64,000 nt of DNA from positions 111,334,293 through 111,398,292 of the forward strand of contig NC_064819.1 in the NCBI RefSeq assembly GCF_024166365.1, in the 5' to 3' direction. Positions 33,566-43,896 of this stretch are shown piece after piece. The stretch comes from Elephas maximus indicus (lineage: Eukaryota > Chordata > Mammalia > Proboscidea > Elephantidae). Under the pieces are notes generated by a model. That model did no database searches, had not been told where the DNA came from, and worked only from the letters and a program-made list of their open reading frames with translations. The translations under genes and the position numbers were made by a program. Position 1 is the stretch's first letter, and each line of letters starts with the position of its first letter.

Positions 33566-33675
33566 GTTCCCATAAAGATTACAGCCTTGGAACCCTAATG
33601 GGAAATCCTACTCTGTCATACGGGGTTGCTCTGGGTTGTAATCAACTCGATTGCACACAATGAGAAAACAACAAA
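33566..33675 (+). mobile_element. AfroSINE, 5'-truncated
   Basis: Starts at tcccataaagattacagcc and ends caactcgattgcacacaatg with an acaacaa tail. The head is missing. Confidence 0.85.
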
Positions 33676-34480
33676 TGAATAGAAGCCTCGTAATGCTTAT
33701 ATAATGTTTTGGCAGGTGACGTCCTAATTTAAGTTCTAATGGCCTCTTCTCCCCATTTCCTGCTTTAATTACAAGTTCCCAATGGTACCACCACTTAGTT
33801 CTGCAATTCTGTCAGTAAATATAGAAGCTCTTCTCTGCTTCAGCTTGTCCAGTAAAAATTAAATTATAATTTGTGCATATTTCTCTCCTTTGAGCAAGGA
33901 AAAGGAAGATTAACTTTTGCTATGACAAGTAAGTGCCACAACGGCTACCTGCACAAAGATGTTCTATGAATAGGTGAGCCTACATTTGTTTTTAAATATG
34001 ATCAGAAGTACATCCATAATGCCTTTTTCTTCACCTACTCACCACTTTATCCATCCCTCACATGTCCACACTTGAACTTTGTCAGCCCACCCCTAAGGGC
34101 TTGTCCTCTGAAATGTGAAATTTGGAGTCTAACTGCTAGCCACAACTTTTTACCCTTCCAGTTCTCTGTTTTACTCCCACTACACTTATTTTTCAACCTC
34201 ATAGGAAGTCTAGTTCCTCAACCAACCACTTCTTTTGCATCCACTTCCTTCTTTCTCTACCTGACATTCCATGGTTTATCTTCAACCATACTTACCTCTA
34301 TTGCCCCACATTCATCTGATGGACAAAATCCCAATTTGCATGAATCCAACTTTTCCACCAAATAAAATTCCTGGGGAATTCAACCACAAAACTGCTATGC
34401 TTACTAGCTCAGCTCACACTCTGGTTCTCCGCTCACGGAGGGCATCCACTGCAAGGAACGCTGCCAGCAATCAGATGGAC
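33676..34480. other. Unassigned; possibly repeat-derived
   Basis: No name given. The 97-codon frame at 34072-34365 and the 73-codon frame at 34271-34492 are in sequence that feels repeat-like (pyrimidine-rich, ccttccagttctctg) but lack domains. Confidence 0.35.
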
Positions 34481-34489
34481 AGGGTGATT

Positions 34490-35290
34490 TAACTTATCAT
34501 CGTCAGCCGCTTTCTCTCTCCTGCCAGTCCGCTGCCTACTCAATACACCCCTGAATAGTGTAGCTATGGTTGAAAAGATGGAGACCCCGCTTGTAGCAAA
34601 GCTGACCTAGCTGCTGCCACTGCTGAATGTCGGACCTACCAGGAGCAAGAATAATGCTACGCTCTTAATATGATACCATCTCTCAAGGGGAGAGGGCAGA
34701 AATTCATCCTTCCTGAAACTGGCACCTCTTTCTGATATGTTTGCCTTCCTTGCCTGCAGTGCCTACGTCAGCAGCACGATCAGAGGTTCCACAAGATGCC
34801 TGCTGTGCCAACATGGGCTCTCTCATAACATCACCTCTGAACATAGGACCTATTTTATGGCAAAGGACTCTAAAGATGGGCCATGAATAAGAGATTCACT
34901 GATATTATCACATATCTGGAAGCAGCTAAGGTGCTATTTTAGGAATGACACCTTGTGAGGTTGGGGTCCTGCACCATATGTATCCAGTGCATTCTACACA
35001 CACAATCCATCTAATCTAATGGCCAATATATGGTGTTACATTACCAAGAGCTAGAATACACAGGTCTGAGAACAAAGGGGTTGAAATAGGATTGACCCTT
35101 CTAACAATTACTTCCAATGAACCACTTGAAGAATGTGTGTTTCCTTTACCTGAAACCTTAGGCTCTGCTAGATTAGAAGTCGTGGTTCCCATGGGAGGAG
35201 GGGATGCTTCCACTGCGTGACACAGTAATGTTTCTACTGAAACTGAAGCTACAACCTCCACCTAGTCTTTTAGGGCTCCTCATGCTAGAT
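34490..35290 (+). mobile_element. ERVL-like internal fragment, 5' piece
   Basis: Words such as gttgaaataggattgaccc, tctgctagattagaagtcg and ggcaaaggactctaaagatg (34860-34879) recall the 3' internal region of ERVL elements in sense orientation. It has many stops and no intact frame. It resumes at 36203 after an RTE insertion. Old endogenous retrovirus remnant, inferred from memory of the family. Confidence 0.55.
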
Positions 35291-36202
35291 GGCACTGGGT
35301 ATGCTAGTTTAAAGTCAGGAAGGATGTGCACCAAGGTTGTATCCTTTCACCATACCTATTCAATCTGTATGCTGAGCAAATAATACGAGAAGCTGGACTA
35401 TACGAAGAAGAATGGGGCATCAGGATTGGAGGAAGCCTCATTAACAACCTGCGTTATGCAGATGACACAACCTTGCTTGCTGAAAGTGAAGAGGACTCGA
35501 AGCACTTACTACTGAAGATCAAAGACCACAGCCTTCAGTATGGATTACACCTCAACATAAAACAAAAATCCTCACAACTGGACCAATAAGCAACATCATG
35601 ATAATGGAGAAAAGATTGAAGTTGTCAAAGATTTCATTTTACTTGGATCCACAATCAACACCCGTGGAAGCAGCAGTAAAGAAATCAAAAGACACGTTGC
35701 ACTGGGCAAATCTGCTGCAAAGGACCTCTTTGCAAAGCAAAGATGTAACCTTGAAGGCTAAGGTGTGCCTGACCCACGCCATGGTATTTTCAATATCATC
35801 GTATGCACGTGAACTCTGGACTGAAGAAGAAGGGACGCCTTTGAATTGTGGTGTTGGTGAAGAATATTGAATATACCATGGACTGCCAAAAGAATGAACA
35901 AATCTGTCTTGGAAGAGGTAAAACCAAAATGCTCCTTAGAAGCAAGGATGGCGAGACTGTGTCTTACATACTTTGGACATGTTGTCAGGAGGGATCAGTC
36001 CCTGGAGAAGGACATCAAGCTTGGTAGAGGGTCAGCGAAAAAGAGGAAGACTGTCAATGAGATGGATTGATACAGTGGCTGCAACAGTTGGCTCAAGCAT
36101 AACAAGGATTGGAAGGATGGTGTAGGACCGGGCAGTGTTCGTTCTGTGGTACACAGGGTCGCTATGAGTCAGAACCAACTCAACAGCACCTAACAACAAC
36201 AA
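35291..36202 (+). mobile_element. RTE-clade LINE, RT C-terminal part
   Basis: 5'-truncated sense copy encoding part of the reverse transcriptase. Open frame 35326-35589 has a GCILSPYLFNLYAE motif and the catalytic YADD box (35455-35466) in RYADDTTLLAES. The frame then shifts into 35598-35870 and 35867-36070, so it is dead. The 3' end is gagtcagaaccaactcaac plus acaacaacaa. Flanks catgctagat (35281-35290) and catgctggta (36203-36212) look like a 10-bp duplication with two mismatches. Such RTEs are the likely enzyme source for AfroSINEs. Confidence 0.93.
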
Positions 36203-37149
36203 CATGCTGGTAGACCAGCAAAGAAGGGAATTACTACTGTCATGGAAGAAACTGACCTCGATTATCCTAAGGAGATAAAGTTGCTGCTACACAATGGAGA
36301 GAGGGTGATCTGTGTCTGAAATCAAGATGATTCACTAGGGCACCTTTTTACTTTCTGGTCTGGTGATAATGTGACAAAAGTAAGACAACTAAGGACCCAG
36401 ATTCCTCAGGGATGTGGTCTCATCAGGAAAGCAGTCTAGACCAGTTTGAGTGCTGCCTGAGGGCGAGGGAAATCTAGAAAGGGTGGTGGAGTGAGATGAT
36501 GAATATTCACTATGGCTTCAGAACCAGTTGGAGCAGTAGAGACTGTGTCTCTTTTTAAACTAATCTTTGTGTGTCCTGGGTCTTTAGTAAAGACTGTGAC
36601 CTGCCACTTTGAAGATCTGGTGATGATTCGACTTAATGTGGAGCATGAGCAGATCTCAGTGGTACAAGGAAGGAGTGGGGAGTACTGGATGCCTCTTGTA
36701 CCCCCAAGTCCTTAGTCCAAGCCTGATTTTAGCTGCAGTTAACAATTCTGTGCAAGCTCAGACTCACCTCACACTGACTGCCCTAGAATTCTCTGACACC
36801 ATGAGAACTTGCTCAGTCCACACAGAGAGAAAGCTTGGAAGTGAAGGGTTAATGTTCCCAGGGGTAATGATCAATCAATGGAATACAGAAGCCAGTTGAT
36901 AAATGCTCCCTCCTACTTTTTGTCCTTCAGGTGGACAATTCTGAGAGGTGTTCTCTATGCTTCTTAGGCAGCACCTGAGATCCCAATGCCACATCTACCT
37001 TGATAACACAGCCCTAATACTGGCGTATCCTCTCCCTGCTCCTTCGCTTCGGCTGCCTGGGGGCACCTCCCAAATAAACTATCCTGATGTAAGGGATACA
37101 CAGGTCCTTTTCCCAGGTTCTGCGTTAAGAAAAAACCCAGGTTAATACA
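36203..37149 (+). mobile_element. ERVL-like internal 3' end and 3' LTR
   Basis: ccagcaaagaagggaattac, aagttgctgctacacaatgg and ttcactagggcacctttt continue the ERVL-like region at 34490. From about 36600 it becomes LTR-like, ending with aattctgagaggtgttctc, gggggcacctcccaaataaac (AATAAA near 37074) and a taataca end at 37149. All frames are broken. Confidence 0.55.
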
Positions 37150-37537
37150 TGAGAATGTATTCTATAGTTTAAGTACATAAACATAAATATGACATCTTCA
37201 GCTAGGAAAAGAGAAATATGGAACCTTCAAGAAAAAGTTTCAATATGTTCCTCTTATCCTTCATTATTTCAAAGATTAGCCCATCTCCTGTGTCTGCATT
37301 CTTTTTTAAAGTGCATACTTGTCAGCTAATATTCATTATTACCAAGAATAAGAAGATAAACAATCAAAATCAAGTTCCGGACTTTTCATTCTCTCCTAGG
37401 TGAGCTCCATTAGCCTGGGATGCTGGCAAATTTAGCTGAAGAGGATATTATATGCAAATACAGTGCTTCACTGTGGGCCTCAGCTGTTTGACAGGACGCT
37501 CATCCTTAGAACACACTTGCTATATTTAGCAGAACCT
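37150..37537. other. No recognised feature
   Basis: AT-rich. The 61-codon frame 37218-37403 has no support. Confidence 0.4.
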
Positions 37538-37546
37538 GCCAGGTTG

Positions 37547-37702
37547 AAGAGCCCTGGTGGTGCAGTGGTTAAGAGCTATGGCTGCTAACCAAAAGGTTGC
37601 AGTTTGAATCCACCAGCCACTCCTTGGAGACCGTATGGGGCAGTTCTACTCTGTCCTAAAGGGTTGCTATGAGTCAGAATCGACTCGACAGCAACGGGTT
37701 TG
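37547..37702 (+). mobile_element. AfroSINE, short form
   Basis: gagccctggtggtgcagtgg head, gaatcgactcgacagcaac tail. Perfect 9-bp duplication gccaggttg at 37538-37546 and 37703-37711. Confidence 0.96.
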
Positions 37703-37711
37703 GCCAGGTTG

Positions 37712-38287
37712 TGGTCTGCAACTCTCAGGGCTGTTGTGGACTAAACTGCTTTCTTTGGGCCCTTGAGTCTGTAGACCCCTCAGCCTGCTAAGCTAAGCTA
37801 CAAGCTTCTAGCTAAGCTTCAAGATCATTACATTAGTCTGGAAGACTTAATGTACCCCAAAGTACTTAATGTTCTCCTAGGGAGTTACCTGTTCTTCGGT
37901 AGGAAATAGATGACTAAGCAATCATTATCAACCCCATGGGGTAACTGAGCACAGATGAGCAAACAAGCCACAACCATGTGCCTACAAAGCCTACTTACTA
38001 TGACATAAAGGAGGCAAGCAGCATTTTATTGAATAATATAGGACATATCATGACATCACTGTTCACTCTGGTATTAGTGTCATATGTTTCCCTTGAACAC
38101 GACAGGATTTCTTTCCTGTATTGCACGGTAAATATTTCACAGTCTTAAAGTTCTCAGCAATAGAATCAAATGTAGTTTTTGCCTTGACATATCATCACGT
38201 GTGTTTCTATGCGTTAGCAAAATATTATCTCTGTCAAACTGTAAGTGCAAGCACCTTGAGTCAAGAGTTCTTTCCTCTTGATTAAAA
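37712..38287. other. No recognised feature
   Basis: Includes a short ctagctaagc/gctaagctaag-rich patch at 37785-37820. Otherwise unassigned. Confidence 0.4.
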
Positions 38288-38829
38288 TGTGATAAAGGGT
38301 TAGCCTAATCACAGTGGCCATAACCACAAAAGGCCAACTTGCTTGTCAGAATCTGAAGAACTTAGAACAGGCAACTACATCAAAGAAGTAGGACTGAGTG
38401 CACTAACTGGTTCAATGGACAGTGGAAGTGGGTACCACAACTAAATAACAATTTACCCCAGGAAGCAAGTTGAAGATCTACCCAATATCATAGATAGCCC
38501 ACAAAACAAATAAGAAACAACCATCATATGACAGACGTAGGGCCCCTAGGCCAAGAGAACGGACTGTTAGAAAAGAAAAACAAGAAAAGGTCACCCAATC
38601 ATGACCTCAGTTCTTTGTCTTTAACCAGCCATAGTCTATAAGTAATTTACTCATAACGAATCCGTGCCTGTCAAAATTATATAAAAAGCATTTATAGATT
38701 ATACTTCTTAGGATTTGGGTCTATTTATAGCCTGAGTGCTTATAGCCAGTTTCCCATTTTTGTTTTCTCATCTGTCACAATAAAAATCTCTTCATTGCCG
38801 AAGGCTTTGGTGAAAGTTGTTTCTCTACA
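38288..38829 (+). mobile_element. Probable solo LTR, ERV1-like
   Basis: Begins tgtgataaagggttagcc and ends gtttctctaca. A TATA-like box (tatataaaa, 38678-38686) is followed about 100 bases on by AATAAA (38779-38784) and a short T/G-rich stretch. That spacing fits a retroviral U3-R-U5. Four-base flanks aaaa and ataa match at 3 of 4. Family not named. Confidence 0.5.
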
Positions 38830-38834
38830 ATAAA

Positions 38835-39080
38835 TGCAAATCAATACATCCATCAACATACATTTACTGAATATTGTCTGCAGAGAATGAGCTGTCGCAG
38901 GTATAGTGGATTGCAGAAACGAGCATAAGACATGATCCCTGTCCTCATAGGACTTCGGAAGTTACCATTTTATTCACACGTTTAACATTAGACATGTTTA
39001 CAATTAAGAATTACTTTAACAGAACTTAAGAGTTCCAAGTGTTAGGAATCATATTAAGAGAAACAGAAATTTTCCAGATA
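38835..39080 (+). repeat. L2/MIR-like fragment
   Basis: catccatcaacatacatttac, tgaatattgtctgcagagaatg, catgatccctgtcctcatag. The last words match the L2 'ccctgccctcatgg' segment. Confidence 0.45.
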
Positions 39081-39169
39081 TCATTAATTTTTTTAGAGTC
39101 TAAGACGGTTCTTTCCAGAAAAGAAATTTAAGTATGCTGTTTTCATAGTGAATTTAATAATACACGAAG

Positions 39170-39611
39170 ATTTTCATTCAAATGATATTATTTTTATTTA
39201 AAGCTTTAATCAAGTTATACATGAAAACCAAATTCTAACTTCTTAAGAGATGCCTTTTTTTGTTGTTGTTGTTTTTGGTCATTTAAGTATTTTTTTGTAA
39301 ACCATCTATTCAGGTCTCTGAAGCAGTGAGGGTGATGTCAGATTCTTTGGTCCACTGTTAAAATACCAAACATATGCACCATTAGGATATTTGATGAACT
39401 AAATTCTAAGACAAAGTTAAGCAGCATGCTGCCGTAGAGCTCAGGTCTAGGTGCGATGGCTTCCAGGTTAGCGGATGGTGGCAGATGGATGGCAGTCACT
39501 CCTCCTGGAGGCCCTGGCCCTCCTGAGGCCCAGCAAGCATCATTTTCTTTGTTTATACTCAATTCGGCATTGTCCTTCTGGTTGCTGGACACCCACCAAA
39601 TGGAGAGAACT
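39170..39611 (-). other. Candidate terminal exon (exon B), unknown product
   Basis: On the minus strand a strong acceptor (a pyrimidine tract ending tctgtttttag, plus strand 39612-39632) opens an exon. From 39611 a frame runs 91 codons to TGA at 39338-39340. It is richer in G+C than its surroundings and includes SGGPGPPGG and LPPSANLEAIAPRPELYG. About 140 bases after the stop there is an AATAAA (plus-strand tttatt, 39193-39198), so it could be a last exon with a short 3' UTR. Joined to 49841-49928 the frame stays open. No known domain is recognised. It may be lineage-specific, a non-coding transcript, or chance. Confidence 0.3.
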
Positions 39612-39907
39612 CTAAAAACAGAAATAAAGAAAAGAAAAATGTAGAAATTAACAGATAGAAGCTAACATTTTTAGGCCTAAGGTTTATTCAATTGTAATTT
39701 TCTCTAAAAGGTACAAAGTTTAGGTTTGGAAGGTTGGGGGATGTTTGCATTGAGGAGTTTCACAATGTCAAGTGTCAACTTTAGCTTTCCATTCAAGGAA
39801 CAAGAAAGGAAGTAAATCCCTTATCATAACAGCAGGCTCTTCACAGTTCCACAGGCCTCAAAGCTATGGGCCTCACAGGCCCCTTTACTTCTTCAGGCTA
39901 AAGAAAA

Positions 39908-40071
39908 CCAAAAACCAGACCTGTTGCCACTGAGTCGATTCTGACTCATAGTGACCCTACAGGACAGAGTAGAACTGCCCCATAGAGTTTCCAAGGAGTG
40001 CCTATGGATTCAAACAGTCAACCTTTTGGTTAGCAGCCATAGCACTTAACCACTATACCACCTGGGTTTCC
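39908..40071 (-). mobile_element. AfroSINE, short form
   Basis: ccagacctgttgccactgag, gttagcagccatagcac, ataccacctgggtttcc. 15-bp duplication with two mismatches, tcaggctaaagaaaa (39893-39907) and tcaggttaaagagaa (40072-40086). Confidence 0.95.
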
Positions 40072-40306
40072 TCAGGTTAAAGAGAATACCACAAATAAAG
40101 TTTTTTCTACAAACTGGCTCAAAAGCAGCGACTCTTCATTTTTAATCACTGGGTGAAATCAGTATTCCACATGTTTTAAGTGCTTAAGAAACAACATGGT
40201 CTTGGTAGTGTGAACCACTATTTACAGTGTATTCGATTATGATCATAATTGTCTTAAAGGATACACTGCAGGTTCCAAATATTCTTCTGATTTTTTTTTT
40301 CCCAGT

Positions 40307-41262
40307 TATTTTTGTTGTTAGGTGCTGTCGAGTCGGTTCCAACTCATACAGACCCTATGCACAACAGAACGAAACACTGCCCAGTCTGGTGCCATCCTCA
40401 CAAGTGTTGCTATGCTTGAGCCCATTGTTACAGCCACTGTGTTAATCTATCTCGTTGAGGGTCTTCCTATTTTTTGCTGACTCCCTACTTACCAAGCATG
40501 ATGTCCTTCTCCAGGGACTGATCCCTCCTGACAACATATCCAAAGTATGTGAGACGCAGTCTTGCCATACTTGCTTCCAAGGAACATTCTGGTTGTACTT
40601 CTTGCAAGACAGATTTGTTCGTTTTTCTGTCAGTCCACGGTATATTCAATATTCTTCACCAACACCATAATTCAAAGGCGTCAATTCTTCTTCAGTCTTC
40701 CTTATTCATTGTTCAGATTTTGCATGCATATGAGGAGACGGAAAACACCGTGGCTTGGGTCAGGCGCATCTTTGTCCTCAAGGTGACATCTTTGCTTTTT
40801 AACACTTTAAAGAGATCTCTTGCAGCCGATTTGCCCAATGCAATGCGTCTTTTGATTTCTTGACTGCTGCTTCCATGGGTGTTGATTGTGGATCCAAATA
40901 AAATGAAATCCTTGACAACCTCAATCTTTTCTCCATTTATTGCTTATTGAGCCAGTTGTGAGGATTTTTGTATTCTTTATGTTGAGGTGTAATCCATACT
41001 GAAGGCTGTTGTCCTTGATCTTCATGAGTAAGTGCTCCAAGTTCTCTTCACTTTCAGCAAGTAAGACTGTGTCATCTGCATATTGTAGGTTGTTAATGAG
41101 TCTTCCTCCAATCCTGATGCCCCGTTCTTCTTCATATAGTCCAGCTTCTCAGATTATTTGCTCAGCATACAGATTGAATAGGTACGGTGAAAGGAGACAA
41201 CCCTGACACACACCTTTCCTGACTTTAAACCATGCACTATCCCCTTGTTCTGTTCCAACAAT
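40307..41262 (-). mobile_element. RTE-clade LINE, 3' kilobase, antisense
   Basis: Runs from the antisense 3' tail (ttgttgttaggtgctgtcg) to the RT domain (ggtgaaaggagacaaccctg, gactttaaaccatgcac). The YADD box is readable in reverse at 41071-41082. Plus-strand frames of 65-104 codons here are antisense by-products. At the 5' junction caattacaattct occurs twice within 40 bases (41259-41271, 41289-41301). Confidence 0.93.
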
Positions 41263-41316
41263 TACAATTCTGTTTGAACAAGTACAACAATTACAATTCT
41301 TCTCCCTAGTTACAAA

Positions 41317-41519
41317 GGAGCCCTGGTGGTACAGTGGTTAAGCCCTTGGTTGCTAACTGAATGATCATCGGTTTGAACCCATCAGCTGCTCCTAGGGAGA
41401 AAAGACCTGACGATCTGCTCCCATAAAGATTATAGCCTAGGAAACCCTATGGGGCAGTTCGACTCTGTCCTATAGGGTCACTATGAGTTGGAATGGACTT
41501 GATGGCAGACAACAACAAC
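41317..41519 (+). mobile_element. AfroSINE, long form
   Basis: gagccctggtggtacagtgg head, gaaaagacctgacgatctgc centre, gatggcagacaacaacaac tail. Perfect 9-bp duplication agttacaaa at 41308-41316 and 41520-41528. Its tail is the RTE-like acaacaac type. Confidence 0.96.
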
Positions 41520-41602
41520 AGTTACAAACAAGGTGTGATATGTGTGTATGAGGGAGGGGAAGCAGAGAAGGAGATCAGTTTCTTGCAAATAATACAAAAA
41601 TT

Positions 41603-41797
41603 GTTGTGTGCTGCCCGAGTTCATTCCAATTCATTGCGACCCTGTATGACAGAGTAGAACTGCCCCCTAGGTTTCCAAGGCTGTAATCTTTACAGAAGCA
41701 GACTGTTACATCTTTCTCCTGCAAAGTGGCTAGTAGGTTGGAATTGCCAACCTTTCGGTTAGCAGCCGAGGGCTTAACCACTGTACGACCTGGGCTC
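41603..41797 (-). mobile_element. AfroSINE, long form
   Basis: gttgtgtgctgcccgagttc, taatctttacagaagcagac, tgtacgacctgggctctt. Confidence 0.9.
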
Positions 41798-42530
41798 TTT
41801 TAGTTGAGGCTTAGGAACTTGAAAAAATGTAGCAGCATAAGGGCTTTGTCTTGTCAACCTTTGGGGTTGGGAGGAGATGAGTAGTGAGGAAAAATGGGGT
41901 AGCTCCAATTTAGGTGAGCCAGAATGGGCTGATTAGCAAGGAGATTCTTTGGGGAGTTAATAGAATGAGTTGCAAGGCTTCCACAAACCCCATGAAATTC
42001 ATCCACAATTTTGTGTGTATAAACAGATATGTACTTTTCTAGAAAGGGAATCCACAGGTTTTTGTGTTTCTCAGAATCCATGATCCCCCAAAAAGATAAA
42101 AACAAAACAAACAAAAAACCCAGTACGTTAGCAACAAAGTGGTTGCTGTTGCAAGCAAACTGAGGTGGTCTCCTATGAGCACTCACTAGAGAACAGCCCC
42201 ATTGCCAACATCAGAGCCTTGCTGCCCAATCAAGGCTCCTCAAAAGCTTTGCAGTGTCTCATCACTGTTTGGTTTTGTTTGATTCTTAACGGAACGGACT
42301 TGAAATTAAACTAATCTAAGACATTTGGGGGATTTCTGAAGATCCTTTGAAATGAAATGAAACACTGGACCACTGAAAAACTGTATTTGGAAATTCTAGC
42401 ATTTGATTTTTGTACTATAGTAGGTAAGTTTCCTTGGGGGAACTGATTTCCATGTCTAACTCTGGGGAACCAATGACTGACCTGCACTTAACAACAGAGT
42501 GTTGAGAACATCCTCTGGCACCACATCCCC
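41798..42530. other. No recognised feature
   Basis: Apparently single-copy. The 110-codon minus-strand frame at 41854-42186 has no known motif or clear splice signals. Confidence 0.4.
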
Positions 42531-42545
42531 TCCTGTCTCCTACAA

Positions 42546-42713
42546 ACGAACTGCAGTCGGGTCAATTCCAACTTACGGGGACCCCATAGGGTTTCCAAGG
42601 CTGCAAATCTCTACGGAAGCAGACTGCCACATCTTTCTCCCTGGAGCCTCTGGTGGTTTCGAACCACCAACCTTTTGGTTAGCAATCCATCACCCTGCAC
42701 CACCAGGGCTCCT
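42546..42713 (-). mobile_element. AfroSINE
   Basis: acgaactgcagtcgggtc, taaatctc-like aaatctctacggaagcag, tgcaccaccagggctcc. 15-bp duplication with two mismatches, tcctgtctcctacaa (42531-42545) and tcctgtcccctataa (42714-42728). Confidence 0.94.
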
Positions 42714-42999
42714 TCCTGTCCCCTATAAGACCTTGGCCATTTGGAGGTCATTTCTTGTGCTTTTTGATCACCTCATTTTACAGTTTATTAAAACAAGTCC
42801 AATAATTAAATAATTACAACCAAACTCTCTATTTCTAGAATAACCATTGTGAAATGTAATACTGGATCATGAGAATTCACTTAGACTTGAACTTATACAA
42901 ACTGAGATAACAGTCTTTAAAAAATGTCCATAGCAGTGTCAAAACAGAAATAGCATGTATGTAAAACAGGACAAATGAAATACAGCTAATAGAATTCTT

Positions 43000-43156
43000 G
43001 GGAACCCTGGTCGCATAGTGGTTAAGTCCTACGGCTGCTAACCAAGAGGTCAGCAGTTCGAATCCGCCAGGCGCTCCTTGGAAACTCCATGGGGCAGTTC
43101 TACTCTGTCCTGTAGGATCGCTGTGAGTCACAATCGACTCGATGGCAGTGGGTTTT
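43000..43156 (+). mobile_element. AfroSINE, short form
   Basis: gggaaccctggtcgcatagtg head, gactcgatggcagtgggt tail. Perfect 13-bp duplication taatagaattctt at 42987-42999 and 43157-43169. Little diverged. Confidence 0.97.
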
Positions 43157-43169
43157 TAATAGAATTCTT

Positions 43170-43835
43170 AGCTAGAAATAAACTGTTGCGATAAATCTTG
43201 CCTATGGAACTGGTCAAAATTACTGGTTCCCAGGAGTAAGTGTCACGTGGTATTCACAAATGTCATCCTTTCAGTCAGAAAAGGCACTCCCATGCCCTCT
43301 TTTAGGTGGGACAATATTTCTATGCTGAGTCAGTCCTGCTCAGAATCGTGACATCTAACTCAGTGGACCAACGAGGAACTAGTATGTGGTATCTTTGTCT
43401 GTAAAGCTTGCCCTAATCTTCATTTTGCCAACAAAACTACTCAGCTAAGAACCTTTGCAAAGAGTTTTTGATTTCTCTTTTATTGTAGAATTTTGAGAGT
43501 TCTTTATCACTCATAATTACTTGTACTCAACATATAAGTACATAAGACATCCAGGAAAAGTGGTGAAATGTGCATATTTATAACATAATATTTTCTGTTT
43601 CACTTATGCTCTTGTATAATTTCTATTGAAATTTGTCACCCAAAAGTTTTATTTCCCCTCCACACACTAGCCTTAGTATATCAAGAGTAAATCAAAGCAC
43701 AAAATGCAATGTGAGTAGCCCTGACTTTGTAGCGCTTAATTGCTGAGCTTCAGCCTCAGTTTAAACAGCATCTTTTATCCAAAGTTTTCAAAATGGCTAC
43801 TGAACACCGGAATTAAAGTGGCCTTTCCCTTATTT
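43170..43835. other. No recognised feature
   Basis: Unassigned AT-rich sequence. Confidence 0.4.
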
Positions 43836-43896
43836 CCTAGTGTGGTCCCTAGACCAGCAGCATCAGCATCACTTGGAACTTGTTAGAAATGCAAAA

